Positions 1 to 8,805 of a stretch of 11,571 nucleotides of DNA are shown piece after piece. Both the position numbers and the translations under genes were made by a program. Every line of letters starts with the position of its first letter. The first letter of the stretch is position 1. This stretch comes from Chloromonas sp. AAM2 (taxonomy: Eukaryota > Chlorophyta > Chlorophyceae > Chlamydomonadales > Chlamydomonadaceae). The notes under the pieces are model-generated. The model made no database searches. It saw only the letters and a program-made list of their open reading frames with translations, and was not told the DNA's origin. The DNA lies in the NCBI GenBank assembly GCA_004335635.1, contig QAXH01004652.1, positions 6,276 to 17,846 on the forward strand, written 5' to 3'.

Positions 1-184
1 CAGTCAGTCAGTCAGTCAGTCAGTCAGTCAGTCAGTCAGTCAGTCAGTCAGTCAGTCAGTCAGCCAGCCAGCCAGTCAGTCAGTCAGTCAGTCAGCCAGC
101 CAGCCAGCCAGCCAGTCAGCCAGCCAGCCAGTCAGTCAGTCAGTCAGTCAGTCAGTCAGCCAGTCAGTCAGCCAGTCAGCCAGC
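1..184. repeat. CAGT tetranucleotide array with CAGC variants
   Basis: The first 184 bases are a continuous period-4 array. CAGT is the main unit, and runs of CAGC interrupt it around 61-76, 93-112, 117-132 and near the right end. The array runs off the left edge, so its full length is unknown. The phase of four is kept throughout, which fits slippage plus spread of a T-to-C variant. It lies on the downstream side of the minus-strand NRDE2-like gene, in the next intron or beyond, and is not credible as coding sequence. Confidence 0.97.
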
Positions 185-252
185 CCTGCATGCTGGAATC
201 GTGGCCAGGGGTCCGCTGCCCCGTGAAGCTGCAGATACACGCCACCGGCAGT

Positions 253-384
253 ACCGTAATACTAACAATTGTAATACTAACAACAGGATAATGGCAACAG
301 GAATAATGATCGTAGTATTAGTATTAATAGTAATAATGAAACAATTGATTAAATATTAATAGTAATTAATTAATTAATTAAGAT
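253..384. repeat. AT-rich low-complexity tract
   Basis: This stretch is much richer in A and T than its surroundings. It starts with two near-identical 14-15 bp units (gtaatactaaca...) at 256-284, continues with TAAT/TAGT-type steps, and ends in four TTAA/TAAT steps at 361-381. No coding signal is visible. It lies beyond exon 4 of the NRDE2-like gene and is probably intronic. A possible further exon at about 190-230 on the minus strand (an acceptor-like ctgcag, then a short open frame running into the CAGT array) could not be matched to the family with any confidence. Confidence 0.75.
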
Positions 385-546
385 CTATCAGATCATGCCA
401 AATTCATCACCAGCTGCTAGCTAGTGTGGGCGCAACACCAATGGCAAGCAGGTATCTTGCGCCTGAGAAGCACAGCAAATGCCGGAAAAGTAAGGCCTGA
501 TAGCGGCTAACAGCGGCTGATAATCTAACAGCGCCGGAGCCCCCAC

Positions 547-3173
547 CTCTCCAGCGCCGCCTCCCATCTGTCTGCCAAAGCAGTTGGGTCCAGGAGCGGC
601 ATGGCTGCCTCCAGCAGCGCCAGCAGCAGCTGGCTGCTCCCAGGGTTGAGCGAGAAGCCGCGCTCCAGCACTGACACCTTCTTGGCAGCTACCGCTGAGG
701 CGTCCAGCTGGGCCCGACGGCTCCTGCAGACACGGGACGAGCAGCAAGTGCAATCAACGATCAAAGAGTGTAATTACAATAGCATCAAATTTAAAAGCAA
801 GCTACCGCTGAGGCGCCCATCTGTGTCTGAGGGTTGCTGAAGCCAAGAAAATCAAGCAAGCTACAAATTACAATTACATGGAAAAAAAAATCAGAAAACT
901 AGAAAATGAAGGCTGTGGTGTAGCTACAAGTACAGGTTGTCCTGTAGCTGGTAAGCTCAGAGTCAGAGAGCAAGCCTGAATGTGCCTGTAAAGAGTGGCC
1001 CAGACAAATGTGTGGCTCATTTCACAAACTCGCAATCAAGGGTAAGAATGAAGGTCTTACATCTCATATTGTGACGCTGGCCGACAACTAGCTATGTGCG
1101 CAAAACGCATAACAGAAAACGCCTCACCTGCCAATGAGTTGCTGTGCAATTTCATCTTGAAAATTTGCCAGTGCCAGCCACGCCTTGACGTTTCCTGGTG
1201 CGTTTCTAACCGCTACATTGAGCTCCTTTGTCCGTTTCAGCAACCACTCCTCTGCAGTCTCCCCTTGTTCCTGTTCCTGGGACCCGTAAGAGTAAGGGGT
1301 GCCAAACTGAGGGGGAGGGGGTGGATTTGCTGGCTGCCCGGCGCCAAATGCGGTGGGAAGAGCTGTCGTCTGCATGCACGCAACACCAGCTACCAAATTC
1401 GGGTGAAGTGCCTCTCAAAAGGATGGAAAATAATCGCGAAAGCTGTCTGTGGATACTTCAGAGCAGAAAGCAATGCCAGGCCTGGCATGGTAGTGAAAGA
1501 ATGGACGGGAAACAGCCGAATGATGCATGCCAACAAAGGCAACTGCTACTCTGCGGATACCGCAGGATGAAAAGCAGTACAAGCCAAGCCTGGCATGATA
1601 GCAGAGGAATGGACCCAGTTATGAGAACAACCGGTGATTAATGCTGTCCAACCCCCAGCCACCTGGACAACACCACACTGTTCATGGCACACCCACCTCT
1701 GGACACCAACCATGTTGTGAGTTACCCATGCGCAGACCAGTCACCTGAGCCTTTGTGGTTTCCACCAAGCTGATGTATGCGGGTAGCGGGAGTGAGGCCG
1801 ACATGCCAAAGAGCCTCGACCGGGGCCGGGCCAGGGCGGGGCCGGACGGGGCCGGAGGCCGCTCCCGCAGCACATGCACCCGCCTAACGCGCCCGCTCCG
1901 CTCCGCCAAAACGCGGGCCATGTGATAGTAACGGGAGCCAGAAACGGCTGGAATCCGCTCGGCGTCGTGCATCAGGCCTGCTAGCTGCCGTTGGCGCGCC
2001 AGGTGGGTTGCGAGTCTGAACGGATCACGACGGGAAAAAGTGGCGACGTTGCCCGCGTAGAGCCGCTTGTAGACGATGTTCTGGAGGTCGCCCGAACGGT
2101 CGAAGTAGAGTAGGGCGTGGTCGGCCCGAGCGGGGCCTGTGAAGGCGGTGCCTGCATAAGCGAAAGAAACGTCAGGCGGTCACATACGAAGTCAATTAGT
2201 CAGGCCTATTGCAATCTAACATAACAGCATCACTGTGGCTATGCCATGTGGTTACATATATAATGTGTGTGAAATATATTACAATGTATAACCTGTGTGG
2301 TCAGCTCGAGCGGGGCCAATGAAGGCAGTGCCTTCAGTCGCGCACATAGCGGGTGAGGTTGTCATGATAGTCATGATTACATAGCATTCGGAGATTTGCC
2401 CAAAGCATCCGTGCATAGCAGGTGGGCCTAAAGTACTGCAGGGTTGTGCGACATTCGTCAGCAATCCTAAATCACATGATACAGCGTCGCCAGCGTAACC
2501 CTGACAACGCCATACTACCCTTGGCGCCTCTCTACTAACTACTGGGGCAAATACAATCACAACTAAAATAACTCGGCAACTAAGCAGTGTTGTGCCTTGA
2601 CTGAACTGATAAGTAAATTATTCGATGGGTTTGCCTGCTTGCCATACCTGTCATCCAAGGTTGAGCGGTGCCTGGCCCCGACGGCCCCGCCCTGCCACCC
2701 GTCTGAGCAGCCCTGGCCCGCTCCAAGCGAAGAATCTTCTCCCTCTCATCCTTATCACTCCTCTTCCTGGACCGCTTGCTGGTGTCCTTTTTGTGCTTCT
2801 TGCGTTTGCCATCCTTGCCCCGCTGCTTCTTGTGTGCCTTGCCACGTGCGCCAGAGTATGTACTACTGCTGCTGCTGGGGCTGCTGGGGCTGATGCTACG
2901 TCGGCGCTTGGCTTTTCGGCCCGGTGCTTCACTTTGTGAGGATGAGCTTGAGGATACCATGTAGGCGTCTGCTGCCTTGGCGAGACTCTCCCTGCGTCTG
3001 GTCTCATCCTGCTGCTGGGTGGTAAAGAAAGCTGCTGCGTTGAAGGAAGAGAAGCCAGCGGTGGGTGCACCAAGGGCCTGTGTTTGTTCGGATCCCACAG
3101 GTGCATGATGCTGGGCTGCATGTGATGAAGCCGTGGGGTCGAATGCAGCATGGGATGGGCCGGCTTCTGACAT
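547..3173 (-). CDS. NRDE2: NRDE2-family nuclear RNA regulation protein, 5' part (four exons)
   Basis: The exons on the minus strand are 3173-2648, 2151-1745, 1369-1128 and 723-547. Phases 1, 0, 2 and 2 at their 3' ends join without a frame break and give about 450 residues. The start is the ATG at 3173 (MSEAGPSHAAF). Residues 1-175 are disordered: a serine run, then a Lys/Arg-rich block (KKQRGKDGKRKKHKKD), as in NRDE2 N-termini. Exon 2 encodes the segment YFDRSGDLQNIVYKRLYAG, which resembles the conserved NRDE2 segment before the helical repeats, the region that in the human protein binds MTR4 (inferred by position). Exon 3 has a first HAT-like helix pair (ELNVAVRNAPGNVKAWLAL, then FQDEI). 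Exon 4 has the next one (KVSVLERGFSLNPGSSQLLL). Family members work in the nucleus with the exosome helicase MTR4 or in nuclear RNAi. The human protein is about 1,160 residues, so more than half is missing at the left edge. Splice sites are my own calls and lack transcript support. Confidence 0.88.
1473..1613. repeat. Diverged direct repeat with a 16-bp palindrome in NRDE2 intron 2
   Basis: The segment at 1480-1505 (gcctggcatggtag...aatgga) recurs at 1588-1613 with a few substitutions. The left copy overlaps a perfect 16-bp palindrome, atgccaggcctggcat, at 1473-1488. The right copy has lost the palindrome (ccaagcctggcat). The pair lies in the 375-nt intron between exons 2 and 3 (1744-1370). 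No coding potential belongs to it; longer open frames here on the plus strand are chance. Confidence 0.6.
2293..2331 (-). other. Partial exon-2 duplication, possible 39-nt cassette exon
   Basis: In intron 1 of the NRDE2-like gene, bases 2295-2333 match 2115-2153 (the 5' end of exon 2 and its acceptor) with about six differences in 39, at an offset of 180 bp. The copy keeps an AG before its first base (2333-2332) and has gained a CAG|GTTATA donor at 2293/2292. The stretch between is exactly 39 nt, so inclusion would add 13 residues (TAFIGPARADHTG after the joining codon) without shifting the frame. The parent exon reads TAFTGPARADHAL. Most changes between the copies are silent or conservative. 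It may equally be a dead duplicate. Confidence 0.5.
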
Positions 3174-3639
3174 GATCAAAGCCTCAGAATGACGGCTGTT
3201 TGTTTAATCATACGGCTTAGTCTGTGTGCTCTGCCTGAGCACTGGTGCTGATGGGTGCCTCCTCAACATCTCAAGCACCCTAGAGCTCCATCATACCAGG
3301 GCCGTGACGTTGCTTGCCAGTAGATTTTTGAAGTGGTGGTGTCAAGCAAGATGTTGTGTACGTGGTGGTGTCCAGCCAGATGTATATTGTGCTCCCAAGG
3401 ATTGCTTGGTGCAGGCATGTACACACGGTGTTGCAGGATGAGAGCAAGTTTAATCAGGGATCCATAACGCTGAAAACCGTAACGAGATTTCAAGATTTGT
3501 ATGTTTCGACCACGCCATCACGGCCTGCTGTGCAGCCGCCGTGCATGCAGCGTGCACGTTGTCAGCTGTTGACGCTCTGACAAAATCTTCCTTTGAACCC
3601 TGATTGTCAGGACCCTGATTGTGGAAATTTGAGCGTCAG
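3174..3639. promoter_or_regulatory. Divergent intergenic spacer, probable bidirectional promoter
   Basis: This 466-bp spacer lies between the ATG of the minus-strand NRDE2-like gene (3173) and the ATG of the plus-strand YaaW-like gene (3640), so it must hold both 5' UTRs and both promoters. No clear TATA box stands out. Visible structure includes a repeated gtggtggtgtc (about 3333 and 3362), a dyad around 3541-3558 (gtgcatgcagcgtgcac) and two copies of accctgattgt at 3597-3607 and 3612-3622, 15 bp apart, just upstream of the plus-strand start. Promoter function is inferred from gene arrangement alone. Confidence 0.5.
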
Positions 3640-6600
3640 ATGGCCCATCCTGTTTCCTTATCTCGTTTACAAGCAAGTGGCACTCATACAACCAGCCTGA
3701 GTTCCCTGCACTCCTTTGGCCCTGGTCAGTCCAAGCGTTTCGGCGGGCAGCCTGTTGCAGTGGCGTTGGCAGCAGCACGGGAGTTTGGTGCCTTGGAGCC
3801 ACAGCATGCAGTGCCAGCTAGCTTGAAATCAAACTTTTCGGCAACACGCGGGTGGCCGCTCAAACGGTGGCCCTCGCTCAACAGACCCCTCAGCAAGGCA
3901 TCAGCATTGGAATCAGATGGCGAGAAGTCGATCAACGGCAGACGCATGACACAGGCGCCCATTGCGTCAGCTCATCAGTCATCTCGCAAGTCAGGCGCAA
4001 GAGTTAGGCGCGCCTCCGACAAGGATGGAAAAGCTAGCACATCTGTGCTTGAAGTGAGTATATGCTAGCCTGCGTGGAAAAGCCATTCTTGCGCTTTGCA
4101 AGATAAAGACGCCGCAAAGCCCTTGTTCCTCCAGTATCTTTGACCTTTTCCTGACACTGATTGACTGCAAATCTTTGCAGGGGCAGCCCGTCGCAAGAGA
4201 GCAATCACTCAACCTGCCTCTAAGCATACTTGATGTTGACGCTGAACTCTGGCAGGTGAGCTAATGACAGTAGGACAGCTGCCAATCAGACTGTCCGCAC
4301 AAACTCTAAAACCTGCTCATGCACGTGATGCATGTTCCTGATGCATGTGCATAATGCAGGTGCTTGACTTGTGCAGTGACGAGGAGCTGGAGGCAGTGTA
4401 CTCAGTGCTCCATGCGCCTTCACCATTCAGCCCAGTTGTCAAGAGCTTGGTCACAGAGAATGAACCAGCATTGGTTGAGCAGAGGGGAAGGGTAAGTGGG
4501 TTATGGGGACGTGGGTGAGGGGCGAGAGAAGAGTGGGGTGTTACTGTATGGAGTGGGTAGACACTTTCTTTTGCATCGTTGATGGCGTGGGCAAAAAAAA
4601 GTTGGCCAGTTCTGGGACAATTCTTGTGGGGTGTTACTGAGATGGTGTACACCATGGGGCCACCAGCTGGTGTGATGTCTGTGTATTGCTGGCCCAAGCA
4701 CTGTGGGCCCAATGCTACTTATGTCTCGTCCAATCACTGGCTGAGAAGTTGCAGCTTCCACCACTGCACTGCTGTGTGGAACATGACTTCCAAATCACCA
4801 TCATTAGTTCTCTTTTCCAGCAGGCCACTGTGTATCAGCGCTTCATGTGCACATGTCGCTGCTTAGCCCCTGTTCATTCTCTCCAGTTGCCAGGCCAGCA
4901 TCGCTTGTTAGGGATCCATGTCCATACACCGTGTGTGTGATTGTGCCCGTGCACGTGCTCTTTGGTGCCGCCTCACAGCTCAGCCTCATGCACAAGATTG
5001 AGTCACGGTTTCGGTTTCTTGCCGCCGACCAGTCCAGCCTCCTCCGGGGTGCCCGGCCCTGCTACCGCGACACCCTACTGGCAATCAGGGACAGGTAAGT
5101 GTCCCCTCTGTATAAGTGAACGTACATGTTAGTCGTACCCCCATGTGTACGTAGCATGCAAACACCCCCATGTGTACGTAGCATGCAAACACCCCCATGT
5201 GTTCAGGAGAACCTGCGGGGTGTTGGTCGCTTCAGTATGCCCACCATCTGGCCCTCTGCCCCTGTATGGCCATTTCTGCATGAAATGATGCACTGCATGA
5301 CGAAACACTGTTACCTTGTCTGTTGCAGGATTGACGTGCCCTGCTCCACCAACCTGGGCACGTTTGACTTGGAAACAGAAGTGTTTCTTCACGTGCTCAA
5401 TAACTGCCTGGAGTACGTTCAGGTAATGACATGAGGAGCACCTGATGCTATCTTGGCAGCCACCCTACATGTCAAGAACAGCAGCGCTTGGCATATGAAT
5501 GAGAAAGTATGTCATGGATTATAGAGTAGCCCCCCTGAGGAAGCCAGCTCAGCATGTACAGCATGGCGAATCAACCAAAAGGATGGAGTACAACTAGAGT
5601 ATGGCTTCACATGCTTTGATGTGATTGCAGGAAGGCAAAGGGTCGGATTCCCTGAATGAGGCAGCGGCCAGAGCCACCATGCAGGAAGGGGACGGAATGA
5701 CTGCCAGGTAAGGCACTGATGGTTGCTTCAATGTACACATCGTACACCGGGGGGGGAGCACCAGGGTGCACTGCTGTTGCATGAATCGGCTTTGGCTTGC
5801 CTCAACCCAAGCTGGTCACACATCGTGCACTTGCACGTCATTGCCGTGACTGAGCCAGTGATGCCGCAACTGCAACTGCACGCTGTCCTTGGCAACTGCC
5901 ACTGCACGCTGTCCTTGGTGGTTTTACCTGGCAAATGCCTGGTAATCACATGTTCGTGGTATTTGTCCCTGTGTCCCTTCAGTTCATCCTCTGCCCGTCA
6001 TCCCAACTGGGTGGAGCGCGCCACCGCCCCCATCATGTTCGGGTTCAAGGAGCTGCTGCCCACACTGGCAAAGCTGGGCAGTGCTATCACTGTGAGTCGG
6101 GGACGACGACGCGGGGTTATGTCATGCCGTAACAAGTGAAATGTAAATCGTGCAGACTATGGCCAGTGCACCGTACTACTAGGCTATTGAGGTATTATGT
6201 CTAAACAAGGTGTCAGTGCGCCTCAACTGTGGCTAGCACATGCATTGCATCTTGTTGAATAGGGGATGTGGACAACGTGGATAGGAGATGTGGATGTGGA
6301 TGTGGACAAGGTGAATAGGACATGTGGATGTGGATAAGTACGTGCAGCTGGTTATGAGGCAGTGTGTGGACACATCAATGTCAACACATACGCATATTGC
6401 AAGAGATGCTGCTGCGTAACAATGTGTTTCGCACGCACCCGTCTGAATGTGCCTCGCACGCACCTGACGCATCTAACCAAACCTCCTTCCGTTCCTACCC
6501 CTTGTATATTGTGTGCTATCATACGGATACGCCATGGCACAATGCTGCTTGCAGGTGCCTGCCAAGGGCTGCAGCACCCAACCCTAACCTAACCCTAACC

Positions 6601-8805
6601 GGACTTGACACTTGCAGGTGACGGCCGTGGGCCGCAGCACTGCTACGCAGCTGGCCCAGCAGCTGGCTGCCAGCCACATCCGCTACCAGTCAGCGGCCCG
6701 GATAGTGGCAGCAGCCGCCTCCCGGGGCGTCTCCGGCACCGCCCTGGCGGCCGGCTGGGGCAAGCAGGCTGTGCTCGAGTCTGCGGCCAAGGGCCTGCAG
6801 GCGGCCACGGCACGATACAGCGCATTACAGGTGTGTGTGTATGTGCCGTGCGTGCATGCGTGTGTGTCGAATGCCCGTGTGTGGGATGTGCTGGCCGGGC
6901 GAAAGTTGAGCGTTCCATCGCAAACCTAACACAAACCAGGCATACAAGTGTGATGAACGAGGTGTGTCTAAGCCGGTGCCGTACTCTTTGTGCATGTTAC
7001 CATTGCACCGTGTATGGAGAACAGGTATGAATGAGCCAACTGGCAGAATGAGAGGTTTTGTGTTGTATGTTGTGGATGCCAATCATGGTCACCGGAGACG
7101 GCCGATTTTGGTCCGTCTCCGTCTCTGCCGTCTCCCGTCTCCTGGACGGGGTAGAAACCGAAAAGTGCCACGTGGCGGTTACAGCGCTGTTGTCGGCTTG
7201 CTTAGCCTAACACATTGCTAGCCACACATTACCGTCATGGCTGACGATGTTGCAGAGGCTACTGGCGCCATCATGAAAGTTTGAAGTCTGAAAAAGCCCG
7301 AAACTGCCCAAAACCAGCCTAAAAATTCAAAATTCGCCTGACGATTTTGAAACGTGGGAGACGGGAGACGGCCAGGGGTGGCCGTCGCCGTCTCCCATCT
7401 CCGTCTCCGGTGATCATGATGCCAATCATTCACTGCTGCTGCCACGTCAGCGCCCAGCTCGGCAGAACGACTTCCCCCTGTTGCCGCCGTCGCTGCTTCA
7501 GGGTGCCCTGTCCTTCATAGGGCCTGTGATGTGGGGCTGGCTGGCGGTGGACCTCGCCTTCAAGGCAATAGGCACAGACTACGCACGCATCATAAGGGCA
7601 GTGTTCATATTGGCACAGGTGAGGCCTAGGTCATTACTAATACTATCACTATGATAGTAATGATAGTAATAATTCTTGCTTACTGTGCTAGTGTCAGGGG
7701 TGAGGTGCGCGCATTGTTCGTTAGGGCAGTGTTCGTACTGGCACAGGCGAGCAGGGTTTTAACGTCAGGGTTAGGGTTAAGGCCAATCATCGTAGGGTCG
7801 GCCCAAACATTTTAGACCAATCTAGTCAATGTTCAACTCCCACACTGGCAGAACATTCAACATGATGAGATGTCGCACAGACAACCAGTGACTCATTGAG
7901 TCAACCAGAGAGGCCCTTTGCAATGATTTTGCAAGCACAACGCTTCCTTGGCTGCATGAGCAAAAGCCATATCATCTGCTGTAGATGCCACTATAGATAT
8001 GCCACAGTCGGAACCTCACGATGGATTGTGAGAGCGACCATGACATTGTGCTCATCTACAGCGACAACCAAGCAGTTGCAATTCTTATAATGCACACCAT
8101 GGCATCCATGCAAAGCAAGCACGTTGATGTCATGCGGTAGCATGTGGCATGCAAGGAGGTGCAGTTGAAGTACAGCTCAAGATGGTGCATGGCATCCTGA
8201 CCCAGCCATTACCTGAGACCAAGTCAAGGCTTGCAGCATTGCGAAGAGCCTCTCTAGGTGAATTAATGTTTCACTGGATGTCTGGTCAACATCTTGCCTT
8301 GTTGAATGTTCTGCCAGCGTGGAAGTGCTGACTCAAGTAAGGTTCTGTCAGATCATTCCGGGTACTCTGAAGTTCGACGGAACCAACTAGGATGTAAAAT
8401 ACCTGAGCGTCCTGATGTTAAAGAACCAACAGTGCCTGACAGTCTGACTGCTACCAGATAGATGGGTTGCCGGAGGATGCGGCAAAGCAACAGTGCTGTG
8501 TCTGGCAAGGGATGATGTTGACCTGTGTGGAATTACTGCTTCAGGTTCGGCTGCTGCGCACCAACGGCTTCACCAACCCACCAACTGTTCAGTTGAGCGG
8601 TTTCTCCACAACCGACTTCACCGTTCCCGGTCCCATTGTCCTGGCCAGCCAGAGTGATGACATTTCAGAAGACGACGAACACCAGGAGCAGGCGAGGTCG
8701 GGCCTGCCTCCTGCGGGTGCTAGAACAGCAGGACCAAACAACCAGGATAAAGATGATGGGGATGACGAGGACCCTTATGCTGACTGGCATAACGTATACA
8801 ACTAA
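3640..8805 (+). CDS. YaaW/UPF0174-like protein, probably plastid-targeted (ten exons)
   Basis: The exons are 3640-4053, 4181-4255, 4360-4491, 4979-5094, 5329-5422, 5631-5707, 5983-6091, 6618-6830, 7451-7618 (or from 7466) and 8545-8805. All have GT-AG borders and matching phases, and give about 552 residues. The first ~60 residues are rich in Ser, Ala and Arg with few acids, like a chloroplast transit peptide (inferred). The core matches what I recall of plant and cyanobacterial YaaW-like proteins: LDLCSDEELEAVYSVL and FSPVVKSLV in exon 3, RFRFLAAD and LLRGARPCYRDTLL in exon 4, VPCSTNL and DLETEVFLHVL in exon 5. An alanine/glycine-rich helix follows in exon 8, then a hydrophobic segment with GPVMWGWLAVDLAFKAIGTD and YARIIRAVFILAQVRLLRT across exons 9-10, likely membrane-associated. 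The tail is acidic (KDDGDDEDPYADW). The biochemical role of the family is unknown. I saw no TGTAA polyadenylation signal close after the stop. Exon 9's start is ambiguous: AG at 7450 comes first, AG at 7465 also keeps frame and would drop five residues. Confidence 0.85.
4592..4627. repeat. Dispersed repeat, copy 1 (in intron 3 of the YaaW-like gene)
   Basis: An A-run followed by ttggccagttctgggacaa (4602-4620) and ttcttg. The same 15-19 bp core occurs twice more in this window, at 9460-9478 and 9559-9577, and the last copy also has the A-run before it and gttcttg after it. The shared flanks show this is a family of related sequences and not a chance match. The host intron is 4492-4978. I do not recognise the family. 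Confidence 0.65.
5137..5202. repeat. 27-bp minisatellite, 2.4 copies, intron 4
   Basis: The unit begins acccccatgtgtacgtagca and is 27 bp long. Copies start at 5137, 5164 and 5191; the first two are identical and the third breaks off after about 12 bases. It lies in the 234-nt intron 5095-5328 of the YaaW-like gene. Because 27 is a multiple of three it creates spurious repetitive open frames on both strands. Confidence 0.93.
5867..5918. repeat. 26-bp tandem duplication, intron 6
   Basis: Two adjacent 26-bp units (caactgcaactgcacgctgt and six more bases) at 5867-5892 and 5893-5918 differ at one position. They lie in intron 5708-5982 of the YaaW-like gene, upstream of the acceptor of exon 7. 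Confidence 0.9.
6262..6337. repeat. GGATGT-type minisatellite, intron 7
   Basis: Irregular repeats of gatgtg and gtggacaa/gtggata steps fill 6262-6337. The higher-order pattern is gatgtggacaa-c/g-gtg-g/a-atagga, seen twice. It lies in the 526-nt intron 6092-6617 of the YaaW-like gene. It is strongly purine-biased on the plus strand. Confidence 0.8.
6577..6600. repeat. Interstitial telomere-like tract (CCCTAA type)
   Basis: The tract cccaaccctaacctaaccct with a further aacc sits 17 bp before the acceptor of exon 8. It corresponds to TTAGGG-type repeats read on the minus strand. A second tract, agggttagggttaa, with the opposite strand orientation, lies at 7767-7780 in intron 9. Both are only two to three units long and imperfect, so they are internal relics or chance tracts and not a chromosome end. 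Telomere motifs vary within the Chlamydomonadales, so this does not identify the species. Confidence 0.6.
7083..7419. mobile_element. Non-autonomous TIR element (MITE-like), intron 8
   Basis: An inverted pair, tcatggtcaccggagacgg at 7083-7101 and its near-perfect complement at 7401-7419 (one mismatch), bounds about 335 bp. A 12-bp direct repeat gatgccaatcat lies at 7075-7086 and 7418-7429, overlapping the TIR ends. An 8-bp target duplication atgccaat with termini CATG(G/A)TCACC fits this geometry and would suit a hAT-type element, but other lengths from about 6 to 12 fit too. Subterminal GGAGACGG/CCGTCTCC motifs are repeated in both orientations. No transposase frame is present. Its right end lies about 21 bp before the acceptor of exon 9, so the insertion supplies no coding sequence but sits next to the splice signal. 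Confidence 0.8.
7723..7751 (+). repeat. Partial duplicate of the exon 9 3' end in intron 9
   Basis: Bases 7723-7751 repeat 7595-7623, the last 24 bases of exon 9 plus its donor, with three differences in 29 at an offset of 128 bp. The original donor is CACAG|GTGAGG; the copy reads CACAG|GCGAGC, so the GT is now GC. It is probably inactive, though GC donors exist. The similarity fades upstream of 7723. It is the second exon-edge fragment found in an intron in this window. Confidence 0.7.
8045..8263 (+). pseudogene. Ty1/copia RNase H fragment, decayed
   Basis: Frame 1 from 8045 reads IVLIYSDNQAVAIL, then SKHVDVMR, a stop, and HVACKEVQLKY. A second frame from 8194 reads ILTQPLPETKSRLAALRRA and LG. 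This is the order of the C-terminal RNase H part of copia polyproteins: the DNQ aspartate motif, the SKHIDV/R-H block and the ADILTKPLP block. At least one stop codon and one frameshift break it. The upstream reverse transcriptase could not be followed beyond about 8040, and no LTR pair was found. It lies in sense orientation in the 926-nt intron 7619-8544 of the YaaW-like gene, so it is spliced out. Confidence 0.8.

Noticed and set aside
1..184. CRISPR array or other spaced repeat system
   Set aside because: The unit is 4 bp with no spacers, and the window is plainly eukaryotic.
1094..1641. Two long plus-strand open frames of 137-158 codons
   Set aside because: They overlap exon 3 and intron 2 of the minus-strand NRDE2-like gene and have no family resemblance; the minus frame has clear conserved blocks and splice sites.
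2597..3151. Plus-strand and second minus-strand frames of about 100-166 codons across NRDE2 exon 1
   Set aside because: They are shadows of a biased Ser/Lys/Arg-rich coding exon; the chosen frame joins in phase to exon 2.
5126..5434. Open frame with a repeated PPCVRSMQT peptide
   Set aside because: It is produced by the 27-bp minisatellite in an intron reading into exon 5 in a different frame from the conserved one.
6831..6869. GT-rich run at the start of intron 8
   Set aside because: Simple dinucleotide-like drift beside the donor; it makes the exact donor slightly uncertain but carries no further structure.
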